Assembly: GCF_005116645.1 (NCBI RefSeq)
Contig: NZ_SWCM01000011.1
Coordinates: forward strand, 153,602-217,601
Direction of reading: 5' to 3'
DNA: 64,000 bases
DNA from: Desulfopila sp. IMCC35006
Lineage (GTDB): Bacteria > Desulfobacterota > Desulfobulbia > Desulfobulbales > Desulfocapsaceae
Shown here: piece by piece, positions 1 to 7,625 of the stretch
Layout of the letters: each line of letters begins with the position of its first letter
Numbering within the stretch: position 1 is the stretch's first letter
Made by a program: the position numbers and the translations under genes
Notes under the pieces: generated by a model
What the model saw: the letters and a program-made list of their open reading frames with translations, nothing else
Told to the model about the DNA's origin: nothing
Database searches by the model: none

Positions 1-1
1 C

Positions 2-466
2 GAGACCAATCTTGTCCGGCAGGATAAAAAAAGAGGCGTTGCAGGCGCAACTTCCCCACACCGATCGCCTTCAAGACCAGAAGAGCGGGGCCAGGAAAAC
101 ACAGCTACAGGAAGCAGAGAAATCCGCCCCTTCCATACTGCTGCTCCCGGCAGTGGAAATACAGCTCCTTTTTTCCAGCCGGAACATGGATCGTCCTCTT
201 CTTTGCGACCAGAAAACCCTTCCAGTCAACTGGAACAGTTGGTCCGAAAGTGGCAGTCTGGCTCCCCGTCTGCTGAAAAAAACACCAGAGAAACAACAGC
301 GGTTCCTTTTCGGCAGAACACAGATCTGTCGGCAGCAAAAGGTGCGTGGAACAGTATTGTTAGAGAACAGCAAAGCCCGCTTGACACGGATCATGTTTTC
401 GCAGAGACCCTGGAGCGTGTCTTGAAAAGAGAGATGCGGCGCCACGGGATAGAGGAGGAGCCATGA
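2..466 (+). CDS. C-terminal part of an unrecognised eCIS-locus protein (5' end outside window)
   Basis: The frame is open from the first bases of the window to a stop that overlaps the start of the hub gene (ATGA overlap), so this is the 3' end of a gene beginning upstream. The visible 154 residues are low-complexity, rich in Ser, Pro, Arg, Glu and Gln. They end in a charged, probably helical segment (TLERVLKREMRRHGIEEEP). I do not recognise the family. Small, partly disordered proteins directly before the hub gene occur in other contractile-tail loci, which fits the position. The tight coupling to the hub gene argues for co-translation. A role at the tube/hub junction is only a guess from position. 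Confidence 0.6.
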   Translation, partial: ETNLVRQDKKRGVAGATSPHRSPSRPEERGQENTATGSREIRPFHTAAPGSGNTAPFFQPEHGSSSSLRPENPSSQLEQLVRKWQSGSPSAEKNTRETTAVPFRQNTDLSAAKGAWNSIVREQQSPLDTDHVFAETLERVLKREMRRHGIEEEP

Positions 467-1428
467 GTCTTTTCCGGCCGGCATGCACTATTACTGTTGA
501 CGGGGCTGATTACACCGGCGCTGAAGCCGCGCTGCGCTCCATGGACCTGGAACTTTGCCTGGGTGCGGTCCATGATCAGGCAATTATCCATTGCAGCCAT
601 CTCTCGCCTTTACGAAATGTCCAGCCTGACGCGGCATGTCTGATATCTCTTGGCGCAGCTGATGCTGAGGTTGCTGTGCTGAGCGGCATTGTCAGCAGGG
701 TGGAGCAACAGCTGACCGGGGTGATCCTTGAAGTGCTGGCTGACACCTGCCCTCTGTCGAGTTTTTATGGCGCCCAGGCCTATCAGGACCAGACCATTGC
801 CGATATTATCAAGGATCTTGCCGGGCAGGCAGAGGTGGCGACAGGGGTCATTGACGCCTCGATAACGGTGAAGATATGGCATGTAACCGAGCAGCGTTCC
901 GCATGGTGGCATATCAACCGCCTGGCGCGGATGGGCGGCTGTGAAGTCCTCTGTGATGAAACGGGTGCGCTCACTGTCCGACCGGCTGGCAGCGGAGGCC
1001 TGAGCCATAATCTGCGCTTTAGTGCCGAGATACTTTCGCTGCAGGCTGGCCGGCAAAGGGACACTGGCGTCAGGCAGCAATATGCTCCCGCTGGGGCGGG
1101 CAGTGAACTGGGCAGCGACAAATGGCATATCTGTCTGCGGGAACCGGCAGGCGAGACGCCTGACGGACCGGCAATCATTGACGGCGCCCTCAGGGACCGC
1201 GACGCAGCCGGGAAAGCGGCGGACGCCTCGGCTGCCCGAATGACACGATCTTTGTTTACCGGCAGGGCGCTTATTACCGGCAACGGTGCAATCAGGCCGG
1301 GCGACACCGTTGACCTGGCCGATGTTCCGGATCAGGACACGATCAATGCCAGGGTGCTGAGCGTGCAGCACCGACTGGACGGGCAAAATGGATTTACCAC
1401 CATCTTGCATCTGGGAGGAGCATCATGA
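463..1428 (+). CDS. Contractile-tail hub protein, phage late control D (gpD/gp27-like)
   Basis: This 321-aa protein resembles the phage late-control D family (P2 gpD, T4 gp27, N-terminal half of VgrG). Members form the trimeric hub joining the tube to the spike. Supporting features are the opening beta-rich block, the central segment AYQDQTIADIIKDLAGQA (around residues 105-122) typical of the gpD/VgrG fold, and a C-terminal part with PGDTVDLADV near residue 287. Its start overlaps the preceding stop, and its stop overlaps the next gene's start, so hub and spike are translationally coupled. In Afp/PVC systems hub and spike are one fused polypeptide; here they are two genes, as in P2-type phages. 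Acts inside the baseplate. Confidence 0.85.
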   Translation: MSLFRPACTITVDGADYTGAEAALRSMDLELCLGAVHDQAIIHCSHLSPLRNVQPDAACLISLGAADAEVAVLSGIVSRVEQQLTGVILEVLADTCPLSSFYGAQAYQDQTIADIIKDLAGQAEVATGVIDASITVKIWHVTEQRSAWWHINRLARMGGCEVLCDETGALTVRPAGSGGLSHNLRFSAEILSLQAGRQRDTGVRQQYAPAGAGSELGSDKWHICLREPAGETPDGPAIIDGALRDRDAAGKAADASAARMTRSLFTGRALITGNGAIRPGDTVDLADVPDQDTINARVLSVQHRLDGQNGFTTILHLGGAS

Positions 1429-2075
1429 GCGCAATTATCCCGGCATTGCGGACAATCATCCGCGATCAGATCAAAGAGAAGCAGGATGTACAGCTGGGCA
1501 TTGTCACCCAGGTTTTTACCAACGAAGGGGGGGCAGGCGATGATAATATTTCGGTCAACATCCGTCTGCAGGGCAGTGGTTGCGAGCTGCAGAAAATACC
1601 GGTGATGATAAGCCGTCTCGGCATGTCCCATGCGCCGCGGGTCGACGACCTTGCGGTGATGGCCTTTGTCAGCGGCGATATAAACAAAGCGATTGTGCTG
1701 GGTTTTCTCTATGACGAACAGAACCGGGCTCCCGATGCCGCTCCGGAAGAAATTGTTTACCAGGTGCCGGACGACGCCGACGACGCCATGCGTCGCTTAT
1801 ATATTGAGCTTCCCAGCGGCAACAGCCTGACATTGCTTGACGGGCAGCTCGAAGTGTCCATGGGGTCAACAACCATTACCGTTGAGGCGGATGGCGCTGT
1901 CTCTATCAAGGCCGGGGGTGACATCTCCGTCAATGCCTCAGGTGCCCTCAACCTTGAGGCCGGAGGGGATGTGAACGTGAAAGGTAAAAACGTCAATATT
2001 GAGGGACAGGCGGGGACCAAGGTGAAAGGTCCCACCATAAAACTGGCCGGCATGACTGATTTCAGCCCGGCTTAA
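1425..2075 (+). CDS. Baseplate spike protein, gpV/gp5-VgrG OB-fold type
   Basis: This 216-aa protein has an N-terminal OB-fold-like region (RVDDLAVMAFVSGDINKAIV, about residues 70-89) typical of phage baseplate assembly protein V and the gp5/VgrG spike. Its C-terminal third is repetitive with alternating hydrophobic residues (SIKAGGDISVNASGALNLEA, then GGDVNVKGKNVNIEG), the pattern of the intertwined beta-helix needle. It trimerises below the hub and carries the PAAR tip. The gene overlaps the hub gene by 4 bases. No lysozyme or effector domain is visible, so this looks like a plain spike. Confidence 0.85.
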   Translation: MSAIIPALRTIIRDQIKEKQDVQLGIVTQVFTNEGGAGDDNISVNIRLQGSGCELQKIPVMISRLGMSHAPRVDDLAVMAFVSGDINKAIVLGFLYDEQNRAPDAAPEEIVYQVPDDADDAMRRLYIELPSGNSLTLLDGQLEVSMGSTTITVEADGAVSIKAGGDISVNASGALNLEAGGDVNVKGKNVNIEGQAGTKVKGPTIKLAGMTDFSPA

Positions 2076-2129
2076 ACGAGATGGACTCGTAACAGTCTGA
2101 TATTTTCAGGTTGCTACAGGAGAGGAACT

Positions 2130-2465
2130 ATGCCAGGAAGTCCTGTCACCATAGGCTGTGCTGTCATCCTCACTCCGGGGGTTGCCGGTCCACCCGATTC
2201 CGGGGTGATCGTCACTATCCTGCAGAGTCATCTTACCGCCGGATCCATGCCGCTCGCCACCGCCGGTTCCATGTGTCAGATGATCAATTCCATCACCGGC
2301 GTCCCCTATATGCTGCCCGTTGGCAACGTGGGCATGTCCCAATCGGTTACCGCGGGCAACCAGAGACTGGTGCGCATGGGCGATAAAATCCCGTCCGGAC
2401 CGGGGGTTATGATGATACTCGGGCCGCCGGCGGCCCCTTACGTTACTGATACAGGAGCGCCATGA
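2130..2465 (+). CDS. PAAR-like spike-tip protein
   Basis: This 111-aa protein is rich in Gly, Pro and short beta stretches. It lies between spike and wedge genes, where eCIS loci carry the PAAR-like tip (Afp10 position). The repeated short blocks with GSM and MGDKIPSG resemble PAAR and DUF4280-type tips, which sharpen the spike and may carry effectors. The start is supported by a purine-rich Shine-Dalgarno (GGAGAGG) about 7 bases upstream. Its stop overlaps the next start. No C-terminal effector extension is present, so any cargo must be attached non-covalently or loaded in the tube. Confidence 0.7.
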   Translation: MPGSPVTIGCAVILTPGVAGPPDSGVIVTILQSHLTAGSMPLATAGSMCQMINSITGVPYMLPVGNVGMSQSVTAGNQRLVRMGDKIPSGPGVMMILGPPAAPYVTDTGAP

Positions 2466-2929
2466 TGAACGGAGCCGCACTTGATAAACGCATGAAAAGA
2501 ATGGGCAGCGATTTAAAGCTCAGCTTTAGCGGGCCTTCCGGATGGTGGGAGGATGCGGATCAGGAAATCAACCGGCAGGTGCGCCGGGGCAATGATCTGG
2601 CGGTCGCCGAAGGTCTTGATGCCATTGACCAGATGTTGATTAACCGCCTGAAAACGCAGAAAGGAGAACTCACCTCCCTGGGGCACCCCCAGTATGGCAG
2701 CCGTCATCATGAATTGATTGGCGAGCCCAATGTGGAGCGGACGCGCAATCTTATTAAACTCTACATCCTTGAAGCCCTGTCCCATGAACCGCGCCTGGAG
2801 AAGGTGCTTGACTGTCAGGTAACGCGGGACCCGTCGGAACGGTCTACCGTCCGGGTCACCATCATGGCGAAAATTATTGAAATAGACGCACCACGAAACC
2901 TTATTGTGCCATTTAGCCTGGAGTTATAG
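2462..2929 (+). CDS. Baseplate wedge protein, gp25/GPW family
   Basis: The 155-aa product matches the T4 gp25/P2 gpW wedge family. It has the motif region GELTSLGHPQYGSRHHELIG (about residues 65-84), then the helix NVERTRNLIKLYILEALSHE and a final strand block (VRVTIMAKIIEID) expected of the fold. In contractile tails this protein links the sheath initiation ring to the wedge heterotrimer. The gene has two adjacent ATG codons at its start and sits 2 bases before the baseplate J gene, an arrangement seen in many contractile systems. Length is normal for the family. Confidence 0.85.
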   Translation: MMNGAALDKRMKRMGSDLKLSFSGPSGWWEDADQEINRQVRRGNDLAVAEGLDAIDQMLINRLKTQKGELTSLGHPQYGSRHHELIGEPNVERTRNLIKLYILEALSHEPRLEKVLDCQVTRDPSERSTVRVTIMAKIIEIDAPRNLIVPFSLEL

Positions 2930-2931
2930 CA

Positions 2932-4746
2932 ATGAGCTTTGCTGCAGAACCATATGGTGTTTTTGTCGATGACCTGGTAACGGCGCTGACCGGTGGCACT
3001 GTTCGGGAAGAGTTTGTTTATCCTGCAACAACGAGTACGCCCCGCCTGTCGGCAGGTGACCAGTACCTGCTTGATACCGTCCGGCTGCACGGTATTGCCG
3101 ATGGATCTTTTAAAAGATTTGTCCTTGATAAAGACTACAGTTTAGACAGTGCCGGAGTCATCAGCTGGCTTGACACGGCGGCTTCAGGAAGCGGTGTGCC
3201 GGTATCCCCTGACCCGGGCAGTCGTTTTTATGTCAGCTACGAGACCAAACCGGGATACAAAAGACAGACTCTGCTGACTGACCGCAATCCGGGCAGTATC
3301 CTGCGGACTCTTTCCGAAAGCTTTGCCAGGGAATATGCCGTGCTGTCCCGGCAGCTGGAGACAATATACCGGGCAGCCTTTCTCGAAACAGCTGAAAACA
3401 GGGATCTTGACCAGGTGGCCGCCCTGGTTGGTATAACCCGAAGGGATCAGAAATATGCGGCGGGCGACGTTGTTTTCTCGCGCACAACACCTGCCCCGGC
3501 GGATATTGTTGTTCCGTTAGGCAGTCTGGTGTCCACGGCTGACGTTCCGCCGGTAACTGTCGAAACGTTAGAGCAGGCGATTCTCCGCGCCGGCACTCTT
3601 TCTGTTTCCATACGTGTCCGCAGCACCTTAGAAGGAAGCGAAGGGAAAGCCAAAGCCGGATCTTTAACTGTCATTCACCGACCGGTGCTGGGCATTGAGA
3701 CCGTTACCAATCCCCAGGCACTTGATTTCAGAGGAGGCAGGGAAGAGGATGCTGTTCTGCGCCGCCGGGCGGTAAGAGCTCTGGAAACCTCGGGGCGCGC
3801 TTCAACGCGCGCCCTTGTCGGAGCGCTTATGACCCTCGAGGGGGTCCGGGAAGAGGACATCGGCATTAAGGAAGATCACCTCAATCATCCCGGAGTGGTC
3901 CGCATAACCATTGCCGCCGATTTGACAGAACAGAAGGCCGCCCGGGCAGTGGAGCTTATCAACGAATACAAACCCGCGGGGATACGTATTCAGCACAATC
4001 TCAAGGTATCGCCGCCGGCTGAACTGCCGGTTGATGATGATGCGCTTGATGCGACTGAAGACAGCTCCTCTTCCGGGGCTGCAGCGGTCACCGCGGACTC
4101 CATCTGGACCCCGGTTGCCGTCTCTCTTTCGCTGATGCCGGTTGATGCCGCTTTGACTAGCACCCAGAAAGCACAGATAAAAGACAAGGTGAAAAAAGCG
4201 GTACTCGATCACATTGCCAGCCTGGGGATTGATGACCCGGTTATCCATAACAGGGTGTTGAGTAAGGTAATGGAGGTGGAAGGGGTTTTTGATGTGGCCC
4301 TGGAAATTTTTGATCTTGGCGTGGCAGGACAGCCCAGACGAAAGAATCTGCAGCCAAAGCTTGCGACGAGACCACAGCTCAAAGAAGAAAATCTGACCGT
4401 TACCATGCGCGGCAGTCTCGTTGCTCTGGATCTTGATGTGACGGTAACCCGACTTGACCTGCGGACCATAGACGATGCCCAGACGGAGTTGGGCAGGGTC
4501 CGTGATGAGATCATCACCCTGATCAATACTTCTCTTGCGGCAGAAACCAGGCCAATGGAGATTACTGCCGCCTCTTTGACAACAGCCCTGGAAGGGTCGG
4601 GTAATTTTACCGTGTCTTCATTGTCGTTCAAAGCGGAATTTCTGGAAGAAGGGCTGCGTCTGAAGCAAAGCGATGTCAGTATACGTGTTGACAAGGATCA
4701 GCAGCCATGGGTGCGCGTGGTAACGGTGGCCGATACCGCAGAATAG
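2932..4746 (+). CDS. Baseplate J-like wedge protein (gpJ/gp6 type)
   Basis: This 604-aa protein belongs to the baseplate J family (P2 gpJ, T4 gp6, Afp11), the main wedge component. Family signs are the segment FLETAENRDLDQVAALVGI near residue 150, the GRASTRALVGALMTLEGVRE block near residue 290, and alternating alpha/beta domains with GIRIQHN-type strands. An acidic, Ser-rich linker (DDDALDATEDSSSSGAAAV, about residues 366-384) separates the two halves. It forms wedges with the gp25 protein and the product of the next gene. Its 3' end runs just into the 5' leader of the next gene. Confidence 0.85.
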   Translation: MSFAAEPYGVFVDDLVTALTGGTVREEFVYPATTSTPRLSAGDQYLLDTVRLHGIADGSFKRFVLDKDYSLDSAGVISWLDTAASGSGVPVSPDPGSRFYVSYETKPGYKRQTLLTDRNPGSILRTLSESFAREYAVLSRQLETIYRAAFLETAENRDLDQVAALVGITRRDQKYAAGDVVFSRTTPAPADIVVPLGSLVSTADVPPVTVETLEQAILRAGTLSVSIRVRSTLEGSEGKAKAGSLTVIHRPVLGIETVTNPQALDFRGGREEDAVLRRRAVRALETSGRASTRALVGALMTLEGVREEDIGIKEDHLNHPGVVRITIAADLTEQKAARAVELINEYKPAGIRIQHNLKVSPPAELPVDDDALDATEDSSSSGAAAVTADSIWTPVAVSLSLMPVDAALTSTQKAQIKDKVKKAVLDHIASLGIDDPVIHNRVLSKVMEVEGVFDVALEIFDLGVAGQPRRKNLQPKLATRPQLKEENLTVTMRGSLVALDLDVTVTRLDLRTIDDAQTELGRVRDEIITLINTSLAAETRPMEITAASLTTALEGSGNFTVSSLSFKAEFLEEGLRLKQSDVSIRVDKDQQPWVRVVTVADTAE

Positions 4747-4754
4747 GGGGATTC

Positions 4755-6362
4755 ATGATAATCAGCGAAAAACTGATAAGCAAACGGGCAACGACTATTT
4801 TGTCGAGGTTCCCGCGCCATCTTGACCTCACCAGGGAAGACAAGGTTTTTGCCCAGGTTGTCAACAGTCTGGCCAGGGAACTGGACATCAAGACCATGCA
4901 GGTCGGTCAGGTCCGCAAGTCCCATCGTCTCGGTCAGGCTGATGAAATGCGCGACTTGCTGCTCCTGGCGGGCTTACACGATCTGCGGCCGATCCGATTT
5001 GATATCGTTCGTCTGCGCAGCGACGCCCTGAATGGTGTGGCCACCATTCTCGGTGATGAAAGCGCTGCTGCAGAAGACCGGGAAGATGCCGTCACCACCC
5101 TGCGTAAACTACTTGGCCTGGCCGATCTCGGCGACTATGCCCTCGATTATTCAGCCCTCGTGGAACCACTGCGCGAGCTGACCGGCTATACCTCATGCCT
5201 GGGTATTCTTCGTTATCAGATACAACAGCTGATCCGGATACACCGGGCCGGAAACGGCAGTGTCCGCAGTCTGCTGGAAGCCTGTGGTGCCTATCTTCAC
5301 CTCAGGGTGGATGCTATTTCCCATGTCGGCGACGACTACTGGCATATTGCCCATTGCCGCGATCTCCTTACCCTGCCGCCAAAAGATGCAGCAGGGGCCG
5401 CGCCCGCAACCACTGACGACTGGCTGGCTCTCGAGGAAAACCCCTTCAAGAAAACAACAATTGCGCCTGAGGAATTTGTCCACAGGGGCAAACGAAAAAT
5501 TTTGCGCAACGGCTTTGACCCGGTGCCGGTCGCCATTGCCATCACCGGCATTGAGGATCGTACCTGCTATCCCATGCTCGTTGACACCAGTAAAGGCCAT
5601 GGTCTGTATTATGCGGGCATGGTCGGCGACGGACAAACTCTGGAGTTTACCGCCGACGGACGTGTTCTGCTCGACGGTGCTGCAACCGACACGCAGGCCT
5701 TTGCCTTTTCGGGCGCTGTTTTTGCTGAAAACACCGGTTTGACCAAGGCTTCAGCAACCGATTTTGCCTTCTGCAACGAACACGGCACCACCCCCCATGG
5801 CCAGTGCGGGGTGTTTGTGACGACAGAACCGGTCGAAGAGGGGTTTTCTGCCGATTTGCCCCACATGGGAGGATTGTCTCCGGCCATCACCCTTGCCGTG
5901 GGTGCAACAAACCTGCAGTTTTTTGTCCGAATTGCCCATTTCGGTACCAGAACAACGGTGCCTCCGGCAGACCAGGCAGCCATAGAAAGTTACAGTGCCG
6001 GACACTATAATACCTCTCTTTTTGCCCTGGATACAACAGGAGCAGGAGCACTAGATGCTGCGGCGCTCATAGGTTTTGCGTGGCAGGAAAGAGAAGCGTT
6101 TAAAGTCATTGTCTGGCTGCCTTCACGATTTGCAAGCTACGATTTGCACATCGAGTCGGCCGAACCGACCCTGGCCCAGCGTCTTCGCACGCTGCTTGAT
6201 CGGCACAGGGCCGCAGGCATCAGCCTGGATATACAATATGCTTCCGATTTATGGCAGCTGCCCTACGGATATATTACCGATGCTGATTCACCTCAGTCCT
6301 ACAAATCAATCACTGCAGGCAGTCGCCTGTGGAATACCGGTTCCCCTCAACCGACTAGCTGA
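4755..6362 (+). CDS. Second large baseplate wedge candidate (Afp12/gp7 position)
   Basis: I chose ATG 4755 because it follows a GGGGG-type ribosome site just after the J gene stop. An upstream in-frame ATG at 4707 would overlap J by 40 bases. The 535-aa product has an N-terminal helical part (to about residue 190) followed by a beta-rich part with several Gly-Asp turns. Recognisable sequence similarity is weak. By gene order (gp25, J, then this) it holds the place of the second wedge subunit (Afp12, T4 gp7 or P2 gpI). The C-terminal segment EPTLAQRLRTLLDRHRAAGI resembles the closing helix of gpI-like tail proteins. The function call rests mainly on position. Confidence 0.6.
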   Translation: MIISEKLISKRATTILSRFPRHLDLTREDKVFAQVVNSLARELDIKTMQVGQVRKSHRLGQADEMRDLLLLAGLHDLRPIRFDIVRLRSDALNGVATILGDESAAAEDREDAVTTLRKLLGLADLGDYALDYSALVEPLRELTGYTSCLGILRYQIQQLIRIHRAGNGSVRSLLEACGAYLHLRVDAISHVGDDYWHIAHCRDLLTLPPKDAAGAAPATTDDWLALEENPFKKTTIAPEEFVHRGKRKILRNGFDPVPVAIAITGIEDRTCYPMLVDTSKGHGLYYAGMVGDGQTLEFTADGRVLLDGAATDTQAFAFSGAVFAENTGLTKASATDFAFCNEHGTTPHGQCGVFVTTEPVEEGFSADLPHMGGLSPAITLAVGATNLQFFVRIAHFGTRTTVPPADQAAIESYSAGHYNTSLFALDTTGAGALDAAALIGFAWQEREAFKVIVWLPSRFASYDLHIESAEPTLAQRLRTLLDRHRAAGISLDIQYASDLWQLPYGYITDADSPQSYKSITAGSRLWNTGSPQPTS

Positions 6363-6376
6363 CAAGGAAAACTACA

Positions 6377-7099
6377 ATGACAGTTGAACTCCCAGCACTC
6401 GCACAAGTTGAAGCAGGAAGGCCCATAACAGCCGATGCGTGGAACGAGATCTTAGATTCGCTTGGCTTGCTTCGCGATGCCATAAATGCCATCGGCAGTG
6501 GAGAACTGCAGGTGACTGTACACGTGGCCGGTCAAGCCGATCAAAAGATCCCCGGGGCTGAAATTGTTGCCGTGAATAAAGATACCGGCAGGGCCATCCG
6601 CGCCGCCCAGCCTTTTCCCGGACGCGATGCCCACACCATCATCGGTATTGGCGCGGGCAAATGGGATCTCTATATTACCGCACCGGATTATAAGCTGACC
6701 AGTCTTGAAGTGTCGTACCCTGATGATACTGCTGTTTCCGTGGGGCTGACTCTGGACGGGAAGGTGGTGCCGGATGTTTTCGGCATCAAGCTCAGCCAGG
6801 CAAAAAGCAGTCTGGCCGCGCAGGGTATGACCATCGCCAAAATTCTTGACTCGGCGGGAAAAAATCACGCAGTGGATGATGCCCCGGCCAATATGGTTGT
6901 TCTGTATCAGCTGCCGGCCAAGGGGACGGTGATAAATCCGGCGGTGGAACGCCTCCGTCTGGTCATTGCCGCGGAAGTGGAAATAACCGGCATGGTCCAG
7001 GTGCCTGATGTCACCGGCCTGGCACCAAACGCGGCAGCAGCGAAACTTGCTGAATACGGCCTGACCATGGAGCAGCGCAACCGCAAAACCGGAGCGTAG
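6377..7099 (+). CDS. PASTA-domain protein of the eCIS locus
   Basis: This 240-aa protein begins with a helical segment containing ITADAWNEILDSLGLLRDAI. A beta-sandwich-like region follows (about residues 45-125, similar in style to carboxypeptidase regulatory domains). Next is a PASTA domain (VPDVFGIKLSQAKSSLAAQG at about residue 132, then QLPAKGTVINPAVERLRLVI). The protein ends inside what looks like the first half of another PASTA (VPDVTGLAPNAAAAKLAEYG). PASTA modules usually bind peptidoglycan or muropeptides. No signal peptide is visible, so as an injection-system part it may mediate wall contact when exposed. The second PASTA being cut short is unusual. Confidence 0.7.
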   Translation: MTVELPALAQVEAGRPITADAWNEILDSLGLLRDAINAIGSGELQVTVHVAGQADQKIPGAEIVAVNKDTGRAIRAAQPFPGRDAHTIIGIGAGKWDLYITAPDYKLTSLEVSYPDDTAVSVGLTLDGKVVPDVFGIKLSQAKSSLAAQGMTIAKILDSAGKNHAVDDAPANMVVLYQLPAKGTVINPAVERLRLVIAAEVEITGMVQVPDVTGLAPNAAAAKLAEYGLTMEQRNRKTGA

Positions 7100-7140
7100 C
7101 TGAGCGATACCCAACGATCTTAATTCCAGGGAGAGCAACG

Positions 7141-7611
7141 ATGCCATCATTTCTCGAACTCAACAAAAACCTTTTTTCTGATGTCCAATATACGTATTCA
7201 CGATCCGTTCCCATTAAAGATATCATCAAGGATGACTTTGTTTTCCAGCCGGTGACCCTCAGGGCGGTAGAACAGAATCCGAAAGCAGGCACACTGGTAT
7301 CGCCCGGTACGAAAATCATCGTCTATTTTGAAGATGTAGACCTCATGCCCATGGACATTTATGAAGGGGCCCATGTCGGGTATGCCGGTAAATCGGCCAA
7401 GGAAATCGTGGATAAGGTCAAGAGCAATGATGCGGTGAAAAAAATCATTGAGAAAACAGAAAAAAGTGTCGACCTCACCCCGGAAGAACAGGTGATTATG
7501 GGGGCTTTCTTTGCTGAAAATCTTGGACTCGAAATCAACGATAATGATCCGACCAAAAGCAAAAAAGCAGCATATGACGTTATTGTGGCAGCATACGATG
7601 TGATGAAATAA
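7141..7611 (+). CDS. Small protein with a divergent PASTA-like N-terminal half
   Basis: This 156-aa product has an N-terminal block ending in QNPKAGTLVSPGTKIIVYF (about residues 45-63), the characteristic second half of a PASTA repeat. A helical, Lys/Asp-rich C-terminal half follows (KSAKEIVDKVKSNDAVKKII, then TPEEQVIMGAFFAENLGLEI), which I do not recognise. It lies 41 bases after the preceding PASTA gene, in another frame, with its own ribosome site (CAGGGAGAG). There is no signal peptide or membrane segment. Together with the gene before it, it may form a peripheral baseplate or fibre-adaptor element; this is inferred from location. Confidence 0.6.
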   Translation: MPSFLELNKNLFSDVQYTYSRSVPIKDIIKDDFVFQPVTLRAVEQNPKAGTLVSPGTKIIVYFEDVDLMPMDIYEGAHVGYAGKSAKEIVDKVKSNDAVKKIIEKTEKSVDLTPEEQVIMGAFFAENLGLEINDNDPTKSKKAAYDVIVAAYDVMK

Positions 7612-7625
7612 CCAAGGGTCTGACG

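Noticed and set aside
610..1410. 266-codon minus-strand frame opposite the hub gene
   Set aside because: No family, no ribosome site, and the + strand frame is a recognisable gpD-like protein overlapping its neighbours.
1..6362. Type VI secretion or P2-type prophage
   Set aside because: No T6SS membrane-complex or phage head, lysis or integration genes are in view; the downstream neighbours fit eCIS loci better. Genes before the window would settle it.
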